The notes beneath the pieces were generated by a model. The model did not search any database. It was not told where the DNA came from and saw nothing but the letters and a program-made list of their open reading frames with translations. Below, one piece after another: positions 33,995 to 40,921 of a stretch of DNA of 63,463 bases (its first letter is position 1; every line of letters starts with the position of its first letter). The DNA comes from an uncultured Acetatifactor sp. GTDB lineage: Bacteria > Bacillota > Clostridia > Lachnospirales > Lachnospiraceae. The position numbers and the translations under genes were made by a program. The DNA lies in assembly GCA_949840885.1 (NCBI GenBank), contig CATKYJ010000025.1, positions 1 through 63,463 of the forward strand, given 5' to 3'.

Positions 33995-34351
33995 ATGCCA
34001 TATATACCAGAAGAGGTAAGTATACAAGAAGTGGTAAGTGCTGACAGGTTGAAGCTACGGAATGAGAAGACGGGGAAAACAGCTTTAAGCCAGATTACTG
34101 CTGATAGTGAATTCAATAACATTATGACAGAGGAGGTAAAAGTTATAATAGCCAAGGCGTTCATTTCTTTGGAAGCAGGACTGAGACGCGGAAAGCTTTG
34201 GAAAGGGTTCTCTGGAGCTGAAATTGATTTGGTAGAAAGGAAAGCGAGCCAGATGAAAAAGGAAGTAAACGCTTTCATCGACTCGCAAAAACAAAGGATT
34301 ATTGCTGCTTCAGAAGTTCGATGGCATAATGGCTCGCAAGTTCCTGAATAA
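33995..34351 (+). CDS. Hypothetical early phage protein
   Basis: A 118-residue soluble, helix-rich protein (MPYIPEEVSIQEVVSADRLKL..., KASQMKKEVNAFIDSQKQR). ATG 33995 follows GGAGGAGGTGAGAAG. Its last 53 bases overlap the 3' end of the leftward DUF2513 gene. No motif recognised. Confidence 0.65.
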   Translation: MPYIPEEVSIQEVVSADRLKLRNEKTGKTALSQITADSEFNNIMTEEVKVIIAKAFISLEAGLRRGKLWKGFSGAEIDLVERKASQMKKEVNAFIDSQKQRIIAASEVRWHNGSQVPE

Positions 34352-34688
34352 TGGGAAGAGATGCCGAACCAATAGTGGATACAGCAGATGCAATCCTGCC
34401 CCAGATCTTGTTGGAGCGGATAGTATCAATGAATTCGTGTCCGGAATAGGTAAGGCGGTAAACGCTTATATCGCATATGCCGCCATCAGCATTTATCACA
34501 TGGGCATCGACATAGCCGGCCTCATCTAAGAGGTAGAGGGTATAGGCAATGACCTGTTGTGAGTATTTGGGCAGGGCATCGCAGTAATCTTCTAAATCCA
34601 AAGGGAGCCAGCTTAAATCTTCATCAAGCCCAAGCTGCTCTTCGCTATAAAGTAAGATTGCGCGTATACAATTGTGGTCTAGTTTCAT
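34299..34688 (-). CDS. DUF2513 family protein
   Basis: A 129-residue protein. The start MKLDHNCIRAILLYSEE and the C-terminal YRLTYSGHEFIDTIRSNKIW are typical of DUF2513, a phage and mobile-element family with a winged-helix-like look and no assigned function. ATG 34688 is preferred, as AAAGGAGG lies 12 bases upstream; a longer frame to 34772 would run through the promoter. It has its own leftward promoter at 34744-34772 and is therefore probably expressed in the lysogen. Confidence 0.85.
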   Translation of the reverse strand: MKLDHNCIRAILLYSEEQLGLDEDLSWLPLDLEDYCDALPKYSQQVIAYTLYLLDEAGYVDAHVINADGGICDISVYRLTYSGHEFIDTIRSNKIWGRIASAVSTIGSASLPIIQELASHYAIELLKQQ

Positions 34689-34743
34689 AAATGGAATGTC
34701 CTCCTTTGATAGGTATTTGGCCATGGCAGTGGCCTGTACCACC

Positions 34744-34772
34744 AGTATAAGGGAGTTGCTACAGGAAATCAA
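34744..34772 (-). promoter_or_regulatory. Promoter of the DUF2513 gene
   Basis: On the minus strand TTGATT (34772-34767), 17 bases, TATACT (34749-34744). Confidence 0.65.
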
Positions 34773-34846
34773 GACAAAAAGACAGTAAATCGGGATGGTC
34801 TGATGGAGCCAGAAAAAGAAGTGGTATAGGGAGGAGGTGGCAGGGG

Positions 34847-35038
34847 ATGCGAAAGAAACTAAAAGAAGCCCGCCAGAGGGCGGGCCTGACGCAGCAGCAG
34901 ATGGCGGATGAACTGGAAATCAGTCTCCGGTATTACCAGAATATAGAGGCCGGAGACCGGACGGGTGACTTTATTCTATGGGACACTCTGGAAGACATCA
35001 CAGGTATTCATCAAAGGGTATTGCGTGAGCTTTCATGA
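34847..35038 (+). CDS. Small XRE-family regulator
   Basis: A 63-residue helix-turn-helix protein (LKEARQRAGLTQQQMADELEISLRYYQNIEAG). GTATAGGGAGGAGGTGG precedes ATG 34847, again the repeated ribosome-site sequence. Its first half is nearly identical at DNA level to the start of the gene at 35676. Its last 41 bases overlap the convergent XRE gene at 34998-35234. Confidence 0.8.
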   Translation: MRKKLKEARQRAGLTQQQMADELEISLRYYQNIEAGDRTGDFILWDTLEDITGIHQRVLRELS

Positions 35039-35234
35039 ATTCGTCCCTGCCCATGAGGTAATCGAGGGAGACATCCAGAATATCGGCGAGTTGGACAAGA
35101 AGCTCATAATTTGGTGTACGGGTTCCCGTTTCATAGCATTGGTAAGAGCGTAAAGCAATATCAACAGAATCGGCTAACCTTTGTTGAGTAAAACCGCGCT
35201 TCATGCGTATTTGACGAAGTCTTTTATTGAACAT
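34998..35234 (-). CDS. XRE-family repressor of the second switch
   Basis: A 78-residue helix-turn-helix protein (GFTQQRLADSVDIALRSYQCYETG, LLVQLADILDVSLDYLMGRDE). AAAGGAGA precedes ATG 35234. It is divergent from the early genes starting at 35352, with two identical palindromes (GTGCGAAAAGCAC) between. It therefore probably represses the promoter at 35277 and itself. Confidence 0.88.
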   Translation of the reverse strand: MFNKRLRQIRMKRGFTQQRLADSVDIALRSYQCYETGTRTPNYELLVQLADILDVSLDYLMGRDEFMKAHAIPFDEYL

Positions 35235-35253
35235 GGCATTCTCCTTTAAATAT

Positions 35254-35333
35254 GTGCGAAAAGCACGTAAAAATACTTGACTACGTGCAAATTGTACTGT
35301 ATATTATAAGAAAATAAAAGGTGCGAAAAGCAC
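35254..35333 (+). promoter_or_regulatory. Second early promoter with paired operators
   Basis: GTGCGAAAAGCAC occurs at 35254-35266 and 35321-35333. Between them is a rightward promoter TTGACT (35277-35282), 17 bases, TATATT (35300-35305). The second operator lies about 16 bases after the -10 box, so a bound repressor would block early transcription. Confidence 0.75.
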
Positions 35334-35351
35334 GTAAAGGAGGATGTGCCA

Positions 35352-35654
35352 ATGTTATCAAGAGAAATCGCAAACCTGGAGAACGAGAACAGGGCCCTGA
35401 AGGACGAACTAGAGGAAATGAAAAGGAAAATGGAGCAGGGAACCGTTGTGAAGCCAAAGAGCTGCCAGTATTGCAGGAACTATATCCAGCATTACAGGAA
35501 AGCGATAAGAAACTTTTCAGAGGAGTATATTCCGATTAATGATGGCCATTGCCTTAGCGGAGTACCGATTTGCAAGGGAGGGAAGAAGCGCCCAAAGCCG
35601 CATGATACCTGTCAATACTTTGAGTTCGGGGTACGGGATGTGCGGAATTTATAG
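35352..35654 (+). CDS. Coiled-coil protein with cysteine cluster
   Basis: A 100-residue protein. The N-terminal coiled coil (EIANLENENRALKDELEEMKRKM) is followed by a Cys-rich part (CQYCRNY, GHCLSG, ICKGG, TCQYF) that probably binds zinc. AAAGGAGG precedes ATG 35352; GTG 35346 is an alternative. It is the first gene under the second early promoter. Function unknown. Confidence 0.75.
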   Translation: MLSREIANLENENRALKDELEEMKRKMEQGTVVKPKSCQYCRNYIQHYRKAIRNFSEEYIPINDGHCLSGVPICKGGKKRPKPHDTCQYFEFGVRDVRNL

Positions 35655-35675
35655 AAAATGGGAGGGACATGTGAT

Positions 35676-36128
35676 ATGCGAAAGAACCTGAAGGAAGCCC
35701 GCCAGAGGGTGGGCCTGACGCAGCAGCAGATGGCGGACAAGCTGTACATCAGCTATTCGTATTACCAGAAGCCATGGATGGAAGATAAGGAGACCTGGCT
35801 GTTTGACCTGGCACATGGCAATCTGGACGAAGATGGCATTGTGAAAGGGTTCATAAAGCATTATGCCCTAGAGGGGCAGGGCATCGTGGATGTGCAGCAG
35901 AATCTGCACTTCCACACATGCTATGGGGATTTCTACATGGAATCCGCGATGTCCGCCCTGCGCAGGGCGCTGGAGGGCCAGGTGGAAGCGCCTCCCAGGT
36001 CAGAGATGCGGACGCTGGAAGAGGTGGAGATTATCGTTCAGGCCGTCCGTGCCGGGGAGCATGTCCAGGTTGACTATTATGACCCAGAGTTGGATGACGA
36101 TGATTATGTCTACCGTGTGGAGTGGTAG
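35676..36128 (+). CDS. Chimeric protein with half an XRE domain
   Basis: A 150-residue protein. Residues 1-31 copy the start of the XRE gene at 34847 (LKEARQRVGLTQQQMADKL), but the domain is cut after SYYQK. It continues into an unrelated sequence (WLFDLAHGNLDEDGIVKGFIKHYALEG) and an acidic C-terminus (YYDPELDDDDYVYRVEW). The helix-turn-helix is incomplete, so normal DNA binding is doubtful. GGGAGGGAC precedes ATG 35676. It appears to be a product of recombination. Confidence 0.7.
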   Translation: MRKNLKEARQRVGLTQQQMADKLYISYSYYQKPWMEDKETWLFDLAHGNLDEDGIVKGFIKHYALEGQGIVDVQQNLHFHTCYGDFYMESAMSALRRALEGQVEAPPRSEMRTLEEVEIIVQAVRAGEHVQVDYYDPELDDDDYVYRVEW

Positions 36129-36167
36129 GAAGGCATTGGACAGCCCTGAAAGAAAGGAGGAGTGAGG

Positions 36168-36308
36168 ATGGACATTGGGATTGGGTACGCCATCAGGAGA
36201 GAGGGAAAGAAGCGGGCAGTATACATCATCTACCGGGGCATGCTGGATCAGTACAAAAGAAAGGTGGCAGGAGAAAGAAAGGTGGGGAAAGATGGGAATC
36301 AACCTTGA
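36168..36308 (+). CDS. Small basic protein
   Basis: A 46-residue basic peptide (MDIGIGYAIRREGKKRAVYIIYRG...). AAAGGAGGAGTGAGG precedes ATG 36168. It overlaps the next gene by 17 bases in another frame, as is common in phage early operons. Function unknown. Confidence 0.55.
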   Translation: MDIGIGYAIRREGKKRAVYIIYRGMLDQYKRKVAGERKVGKDGNQP

Positions 36309-36498
36309 CAGGGTGACGGTGCAGGACTGCATCGAGATGTGCGACAGAAAAGACTTTAGAGCAATCTTGGGAAACGGGCGTCTGCTTGGGTTCCGGGCGG
36401 AGCTGAAAGGGAGATCCCCTGCAGCCGGCCGGGAGCCGGAGCAGAGGAAAGAGATCAGGCTGCTGGCCATCAGCATGCAGGGGAGGGAGCCATGCTGA
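36292..36498 (+). CDS. Small early phage protein
   Basis: A 68-residue protein (MGINLDRVTVQDCIEMCDRK...) with a short Cys-containing N-terminus and a basic C-terminus. AAAGGTGGGG precedes ATG 36292. It overlaps the preceding and following genes by a few bases, consistent with coupled translation. Function unknown. Confidence 0.65.
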   Translation: MGINLDRVTVQDCIEMCDRKDFRAILGNGRLLGFRAELKGRSPAAGREPEQRKEIRLLAISMQGREPC

Positions 36499-36863
36499 CG
36501 GAGCGGGAACTGGAGAACAAGCTGCGCGACTACGCGGCCAGGTTCAATCAGAATGTAAAAAACCGGAATTGGGGTGCAGCCCACAACATATACAACATGA
36601 CCCTGGACACGGCGGTGATCGCTGAGATGTCCGAGGCTTTCCAGGCGGAGCTGTTCGGGGAGTACGACAGCGAGGGGACCGGGGACGTGGCGGACGGCCT
36701 GTTCGGACGGGAGGACGTGCATCAGGTGAACAGGGAGTGTTGCATCATACGGAACATGGCCTACGAGGACAAGGAGTGCCGGAGGCTGGGCATCCCGCTG
36801 GGGACGTACCGAAACTACTCGGACGATGACTACTGCGCCAGGTGCAGGAAGAGGCAGGGATAG
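36492..36863 (+). CDS. Hypothetical early phage protein
   Basis: A 123-residue soluble, acidic protein (MLTERELENKLRDYAARFNQN..., C-terminal CARCRKRQG). A CxxC pair near the end may bind metal with the earlier CC pair. GGGGAGGGAG precedes ATG 36492. Function unknown. Confidence 0.7.
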   Translation: MLTERELENKLRDYAARFNQNVKNRNWGAAHNIYNMTLDTAVIAEMSEAFQAELFGEYDSEGTGDVADGLFGREDVHQVNRECCIIRNMAYEDKECRRLGIPLGTYRNYSDDDYCARCRKRQG

Positions 36864-36900
36864 GGCGGCTGCTGCCCAGGCACAGGAAAGCAAAAAGATA

Positions 36901-36975
36901 GCCAGATGCGGGAACATCTGGCCACCAGGGATGCTGTATAGTAACGCAACTCACAAAATTATTATACAGCACCCC
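36901..36975. other. Two hairpins between early genes
   Basis: GCCAGATG/CATCTGGC (36901-36922) is a perfect eight-pair hairpin. TGCTGTATA (36932-36940) pairs with TATACAGCA (36963-36971), extended by GGG/CCC with one bulge. They occupy most of the 197-base gap 36864-37060 upstream of the Rep-like gene, and there is no T-run. They could be a regulatory or replication-related site. Confidence 0.5.
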
Positions 36976-37060
36976 GCCGGAAAAGTCAAGGAAAACCGGG
37001 CGTTTCTGCGCCCTGGAGAGCCACTAAAGATATTATCGATTGGACAAGGAGGGGGAAGGG

Positions 37061-37798
37061 ATGCCATACATCTTGGAGGTGTGCGTGGCAGGGGGGACGA
37101 TGGAGGTCTGCAGGTACTATACGCCCAGAATAGGAGTCAAGGGGGAGAAGAGGGAGAAGAAAGAGGGGCTGACTCCGGAGGCCCAGAAGAGGGTGAACCA
37201 AAGGCTGGCAGAGAAGACACTCCGGAGGCTGATGAATGAGAACTTTGCAAACGGGGATGTCCTGGTGAGGCTGGACTTCAGAAACCGCCCGGTGGGCAGC
37301 AGGGAGATGCAGCAGTTCATCGCGGATGCGGTGAAGAAGATGAGGAGGGAGTACCGGAAAACCGGGAAGCCCCTGCGGTACATCTATGTCAAGGAGGTGG
37401 GGCCCAGGGGAGGCAGGCACATCCACATGGTCCTGGGCAAGGAGGGGATGGACGTCCTGGCGGTGCTGCAGAAATGCTGGCCCCATGGCGGGATCCACGT
37501 AGACCCCCTGCATACCGCCCCGCAGTTTGGACAGATAGCAAGCTACTTTATAAAATACGCGGCAAGGACGGAGGAGACGGAGGGGAAGCTGGTGGGCAAG
37601 CGCTGGTACGCCTCCCGGAACCTCAGGAAGCCGAAAGTGAAGAAGAGGATAGTGAGGTCGAACCGCTTCCGGGAAAAGGTCCGGGAGAGGAAAGGGTACC
37701 AGCTGGAAAAGGGCAGCGTGAGGTCGGGCGTCTCGGAGCTGACGGGCTACAGGTATTTCTCCTACACGCTGCTCAGACAGGGGGTGGGGAGCGGATGA
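37061..37798 (+). CDS. HUH-type Rep-like protein
   Basis: A 245-residue basic protein. The motif order fits rolling-circle replication-associated proteins: a beta strand VLVRLDF, an HxH metal motif in GGRHIHMVLG (about residues 127-136) and a Tyr-Lys motif in IASYFIKYA (about residues 161-170). Such proteins nick one DNA strand and stay joined to its 5' end. ATG 37061 follows GGAGGGGGAAGG. It is followed by RNase H-like, PcfK-like and PcfJ-like genes in one tight operon. No helicase or primase is seen nearby. Confidence 0.75.
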   Translation: MPYILEVCVAGGTMEVCRYYTPRIGVKGEKREKKEGLTPEAQKRVNQRLAEKTLRRLMNENFANGDVLVRLDFRNRPVGSREMQQFIADAVKKMRREYRKTGKPLRYIYVKEVGPRGGRHIHMVLGKEGMDVLAVLQKCWPHGGIHVDPLHTAPQFGQIASYFIKYAARTEETEGKLVGKRWYASRNLRKPKVKKRIVRSNRFREKVRERKGYQLEKGSVRSGVSELTGYRYFSYTLLRQGVGSG

Positions 37799-38280
37799 TG
37801 GACCGGGTGAGCCTGTACACATATACGACGGTGAGGGGGCCGGGCAGGAAGTCCGGATCCTATACCTATATCCTGGAGTACATAACACAAAAGGGACCGG
37901 CCACACTGACGGTCCAGGGGGAACTGGAGGATGTCACGGAGAACCAGGCGCAGCTTGCGGTGCTCCGTGAGGCCCTGGAGAGGATCCGCAGGGCCTGCGA
38001 GGTGGAGGTCCACACGGACAGCCTGTACCTGCAGCGGGGGGCGGAGGAGTGGGTGAAAGGATGGAGGGCAGCCGACTGGGTGACGGCCAGGGGGAAGCCC
38101 GTGGCCAACCGGGAGGAGTGGGAGCGGGTGGCGGGCCTGCTGGAGAGGCACCTGGCCACGTTCCGGGTAGGCGAGAGCCATCCCTATAAAAGATGGCTCC
38201 AGACAGAGACGGAGAAGAAAGAGGAGGAGAGAAAGGCATGTATGACAGATTCGGGGAATTTGACAGCGCGGAAGAGATAA
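37795..38280 (+). CDS. RNase H-like protein
   Basis: A 161-residue protein with an RNase HI-like fold. An early strand-rich part (SLYTYTTVRGPGRKSGSYTYILEY) is followed by the helix with QLAVLREALERI, then the strand VEVHTDSLYL with an acidic residue and a WV-rich end (WVKGWRAADW, ANREEWERV). This resembles RNase HI, in which HTDS carries a catalytic Asp. ATG 37795 overlaps the Rep-like stop; ATG 37798 is equally possible. It may remove RNA primers. The first catalytic Asp is not obvious, so activity is uncertain. Confidence 0.65.
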   Translation: MMDRVSLYTYTTVRGPGRKSGSYTYILEYITQKGPATLTVQGELEDVTENQAQLAVLREALERIRRACEVEVHTDSLYLQRGAEEWVKGWRAADWVTARGKPVANREEWERVAGLLERHLATFRVGESHPYKRWLQTETEKKEEERKACMTDSGNLTARKR

Positions 38281-38723
38281 ACGAGACGGCAGTGAACCTG
38301 CGGAAAGAGGGGGACAGGGAGGGCCTGGAGGTGTTGGCCAGGGAGAATGGTATCGATGGCGAGACCCTGGAGCTGTTCCTGTCTGGGGACCTGCTGTACC
38401 TGTGCGATGGGATGACTGCTGCCATCGGCAAGATAGAGACAGAGGCAGGGGAGGCGGACTGCGCGGAGATCATGGCGGACTGGGTGGAGTACATCAAGGA
38501 ACAGTGCTTCGACAAGCCACAGATGGCAGCAGCTGTGCGAAAGAAAGGGAAGAGCCTGAAAGGATGCATCGCGGAACTGCTGAAGTGGAGTTTCAAGCAT
38601 CAGAAGCCGGTAGATAATGGGATCCTGAAAGCGGCCGGTGTCACGGCGGGCAGGTGCACCTTGGGGATCCCGGGGATGGCCACCGCAAAGAGGATCATCA
38701 CAAGCTACTATATCGGAGGGTGA
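38238..38723 (+). CDS. PcfK/AcrIIA9-like protein
   Basis: A 161-residue acidic protein. The N-terminal part (MYDRFGEFDSAEEINETAVNL, LARENGIDGETLELFLSGD) and the C-terminal part (KSLKGCIAELLKWSF, GIPGMATAKRIITSYYIGG) resemble PcfK-like proteins of Gram-positive mobile elements. Some members of that group are named Cas9 inhibitor AcrIIA9 family. It directly precedes a PcfJ-like gene, the usual pairing. GGAGAGAAAGG precedes ATG 38238. Whether this one blocks Cas9 is untested and rests on weak similarity by eye. Confidence 0.55.
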   Translation: MYDRFGEFDSAEEINETAVNLRKEGDREGLEVLARENGIDGETLELFLSGDLLYLCDGMTAAIGKIETEAGEADCAEIMADWVEYIKEQCFDKPQMAAAVRKKGKSLKGCIAELLKWSFKHQKPVDNGILKAAGVTAGRCTLGIPGMATAKRIITSYYIGG

Positions 38724-38727
38724 CGGC

Positions 38728-40872
38728 ATGCGGAAGAAAGAGATAGAGAAGATCCCGTACCTGGGGCTTTCCAGGGTGAAGAGCGGGAAGCTGGTGGAGT
38801 ACGTGGCAGTGACGGACATAAGGCAGGTGGGAAAGGAGCCATGCCTCTTCGTGGAGGTGTACCGGAACCGGAAAGACACGGGGGAGATCCCGGCCGTGCG
38901 GATCGCGCTCACGCAGAAAGACTTCGGCAGCTACTTCCCGGAAAGCGGAACGTGGAGCAGGGGGAAGATAATTGGGGAGAGCTGGCAGGACACGGAAATG
39001 ATCTGGATGGTCGGTGCGGGGATCCAGATGTCCGAAAAGGAAGCTGCGGAAAGGAACGTCTTACAGTCGCCGGAGGACCTGGAGAGGATAAAGGGATTCC
39101 TGAAAGGCATCAAGGCCTGGAAAGGCTTATGGTGGGAGTACATAGAAAAAAAGCAGGAGGACATCATCTGGAAAGAAAGGTCGGAACGGAACAGCCGGAG
39201 GTGGGAAAGGCGGAAGAAAGCCCTGGAGGAGCGCGGGGCGAACACGGAGGAACTCCCGGAGCAGCGGATCCTGCAGTATGCCGAAGACAACCTGTTCATC
39301 AGGGAGCACCGTCTGTACTATAAAAAGCACGGGGCCAGGGCAACGGTGGCTTGCTCCGGGTGCGGAGGGGTGACGGACAGGAGGTGGAGGCCCGGACAGT
39401 CCTACGAGAGCCAGTTCGAGGTCAAAATGGAGGAGCCGAGGATGGGCCTGTACGGCACATGCCCCATGTGCGGCAGACAGGGGAAATTCGTGCCACAGGG
39501 AAAGGCGAGGACTACCGAAAGGGAAACGAGGCATCTGTTCCTGGGTCAGAAATACAAAGGGACGGGAATGGTGATGCGGTACATCGAGGTGGAAAAGAAG
39601 TGGAGGCTGGAACTGACGTGCGGGGAGAAAGGGCTGGAGATGTGCGGCGCCGGGGAGTCGCTGGACGGCATCGAAATAGCCAGGACATACCTGGAGCCGG
39701 GAAAGAAAGCCAAGACGGACTACCATAAGCACAGCCGGGAAAACGGGGAAGACTTCTGGGACGACTGCAACCTGTACGGATTGAACAACATAAACATCAG
39801 GCCGGCGCCGATCATGGGGGAGACATACGGGAACATGAAAGGCACGTTCCTGCAATACAGTGCCATGAAAGAGTACCAGAGGGCAATAAGGGAGGACATC
39901 AATCCGGTAGACTACTTGGAGAGGTACCTGGACACGCCGCAGATCGAGATGCTGGTTAAGATGGGGCTCACGGAACTGGTGGGGGAGCTGGTGAAGTGCC
40001 ACTATGGAATAGTGGGGGACATGGAAGCAAGGAGGCCGGACACGTTCCTCGGGATCCGCAAGGAGCGGCTGGCGCAGCTCATCAGGCACAAGGGGGACCG
40101 CCATATCCTGGAAGTGATGCAGATGGAGAGGAGGATGGGCCAGAACTGGACGGAGGGGCAGGTCGAACAGCTGGCGGAGCTGGGGATGGGCCGCCTGGTG
40201 GAGGCCCTGGACTACATGGGAATACAGAAATACCTGAACCGCGTGTCAAAATATGCGGGATGCGGATATGGGACCATGTGCAGCAGGGCATCCGGAAGAC
40301 TGAAAGAGACAGCGCAGATGTACCTGGACTACCTGGGCATGCGGAAGAAGCGGGGGTACGACATGACGAACAGTGTATACCTCTTCCCACGGAAGCTGGA
40401 GGCGGCACATGCAAAAATGGTGGAGGAATGCAACAAGGAGGAGTACGACAAGCGGACGCAGGAGGTGAACGAAAGATTCCAGATGATCAAGAAGAACTAC
40501 AGGAAGCTGAGGAAAAGGTTCTTTTTCCAGGACGATGAATATATGATCCGCCCGGCCAGGGACGCGGGGGAGATCGTGAGGGAGGGGAGGATCCTGCACC
40601 ACTGCGTTGGAGGGGACACCTACCTGGAGAGGCACGACACGGGACAGAGCACCATCCTGTTCCTGCGGCACAGGGAAGCTCCGGAGACACCATACATAAC
40701 GGTAGAGATCGGAACGGAGGCACTGGAGATCCGGCAGTGGTATGGGGCGCATGACAAGAAGCCGGACAGGGACAGGATGCAGAAGTGGCTGGACGTGTAT
40801 AAAACCTGGCTGAAATGTGGGAATGCGGCAGCAGGCGGCATGGAGGCAGGGATGATGGCAGCAGGTGCATAG
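38728..40872 (+). CDS. PcfJ-like protein
   Basis: A 714-residue soluble protein. Two CxxC pairs (CSGCGG, CPMCGR; about residues 209-248) form a zinc-binding region. The C-terminal part has the PcfJ signature: GEIVREGRILHHCVGGDTYLE, STILFLRHRE, PYITVEI and IRQWYGAHDK. PcfJ-like proteins occur on conjugative plasmids, integrative elements and phages; their role is unknown but they accompany DNA-processing genes. CGGAGGGTGACGG precedes ATG 38728. It follows the PcfK-like gene by four bases. Confidence 0.88.
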   Translation: MRKKEIEKIPYLGLSRVKSGKLVEYVAVTDIRQVGKEPCLFVEVYRNRKDTGEIPAVRIALTQKDFGSYFPESGTWSRGKIIGESWQDTEMIWMVGAGIQMSEKEAAERNVLQSPEDLERIKGFLKGIKAWKGLWWEYIEKKQEDIIWKERSERNSRRWERRKKALEERGANTEELPEQRILQYAEDNLFIREHRLYYKKHGARATVACSGCGGVTDRRWRPGQSYESQFEVKMEEPRMGLYGTCPMCGRQGKFVPQGKARTTERETRHLFLGQKYKGTGMVMRYIEVEKKWRLELTCGEKGLEMCGAGESLDGIEIARTYLEPGKKAKTDYHKHSRENGEDFWDDCNLYGLNNINIRPAPIMGETYGNMKGTFLQYSAMKEYQRAIREDINPVDYLERYLDTPQIEMLVKMGLTELVGELVKCHYGIVGDMEARRPDTFLGIRKERLAQLIRHKGDRHILEVMQMERRMGQNWTEGQVEQLAELGMGRLVEALDYMGIQKYLNRVSKYAGCGYGTMCSRASGRLKETAQMYLDYLGMRKKRGYDMTNSVYLFPRKLEAAHAKMVEECNKEEYDKRTQEVNERFQMIKKNYRKLRKRFFFQDDEYMIRPARDAGEIVREGRILHHCVGGDTYLERHDTGQSTILFLRHREAPETPYITVEIGTEALEIRQWYGAHDKKPDRDRMQKWLDVYKTWLKCGNAAAGGMEAGMMAAGA

Positions 40873-40921
40873 GCCGGAGCGGGGACGGGAAGACAGAAAA
40901 ACAGAGAAAGGAAAAGGAACC

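Noticed and set aside
39127..40104. 325-codon minus-strand frame opposite the PcfJ-like gene
   Set aside because: Composition (Pro, His, Leu, Arg rich) is that of an antisense shadow, and the sense gene has clear family motifs.
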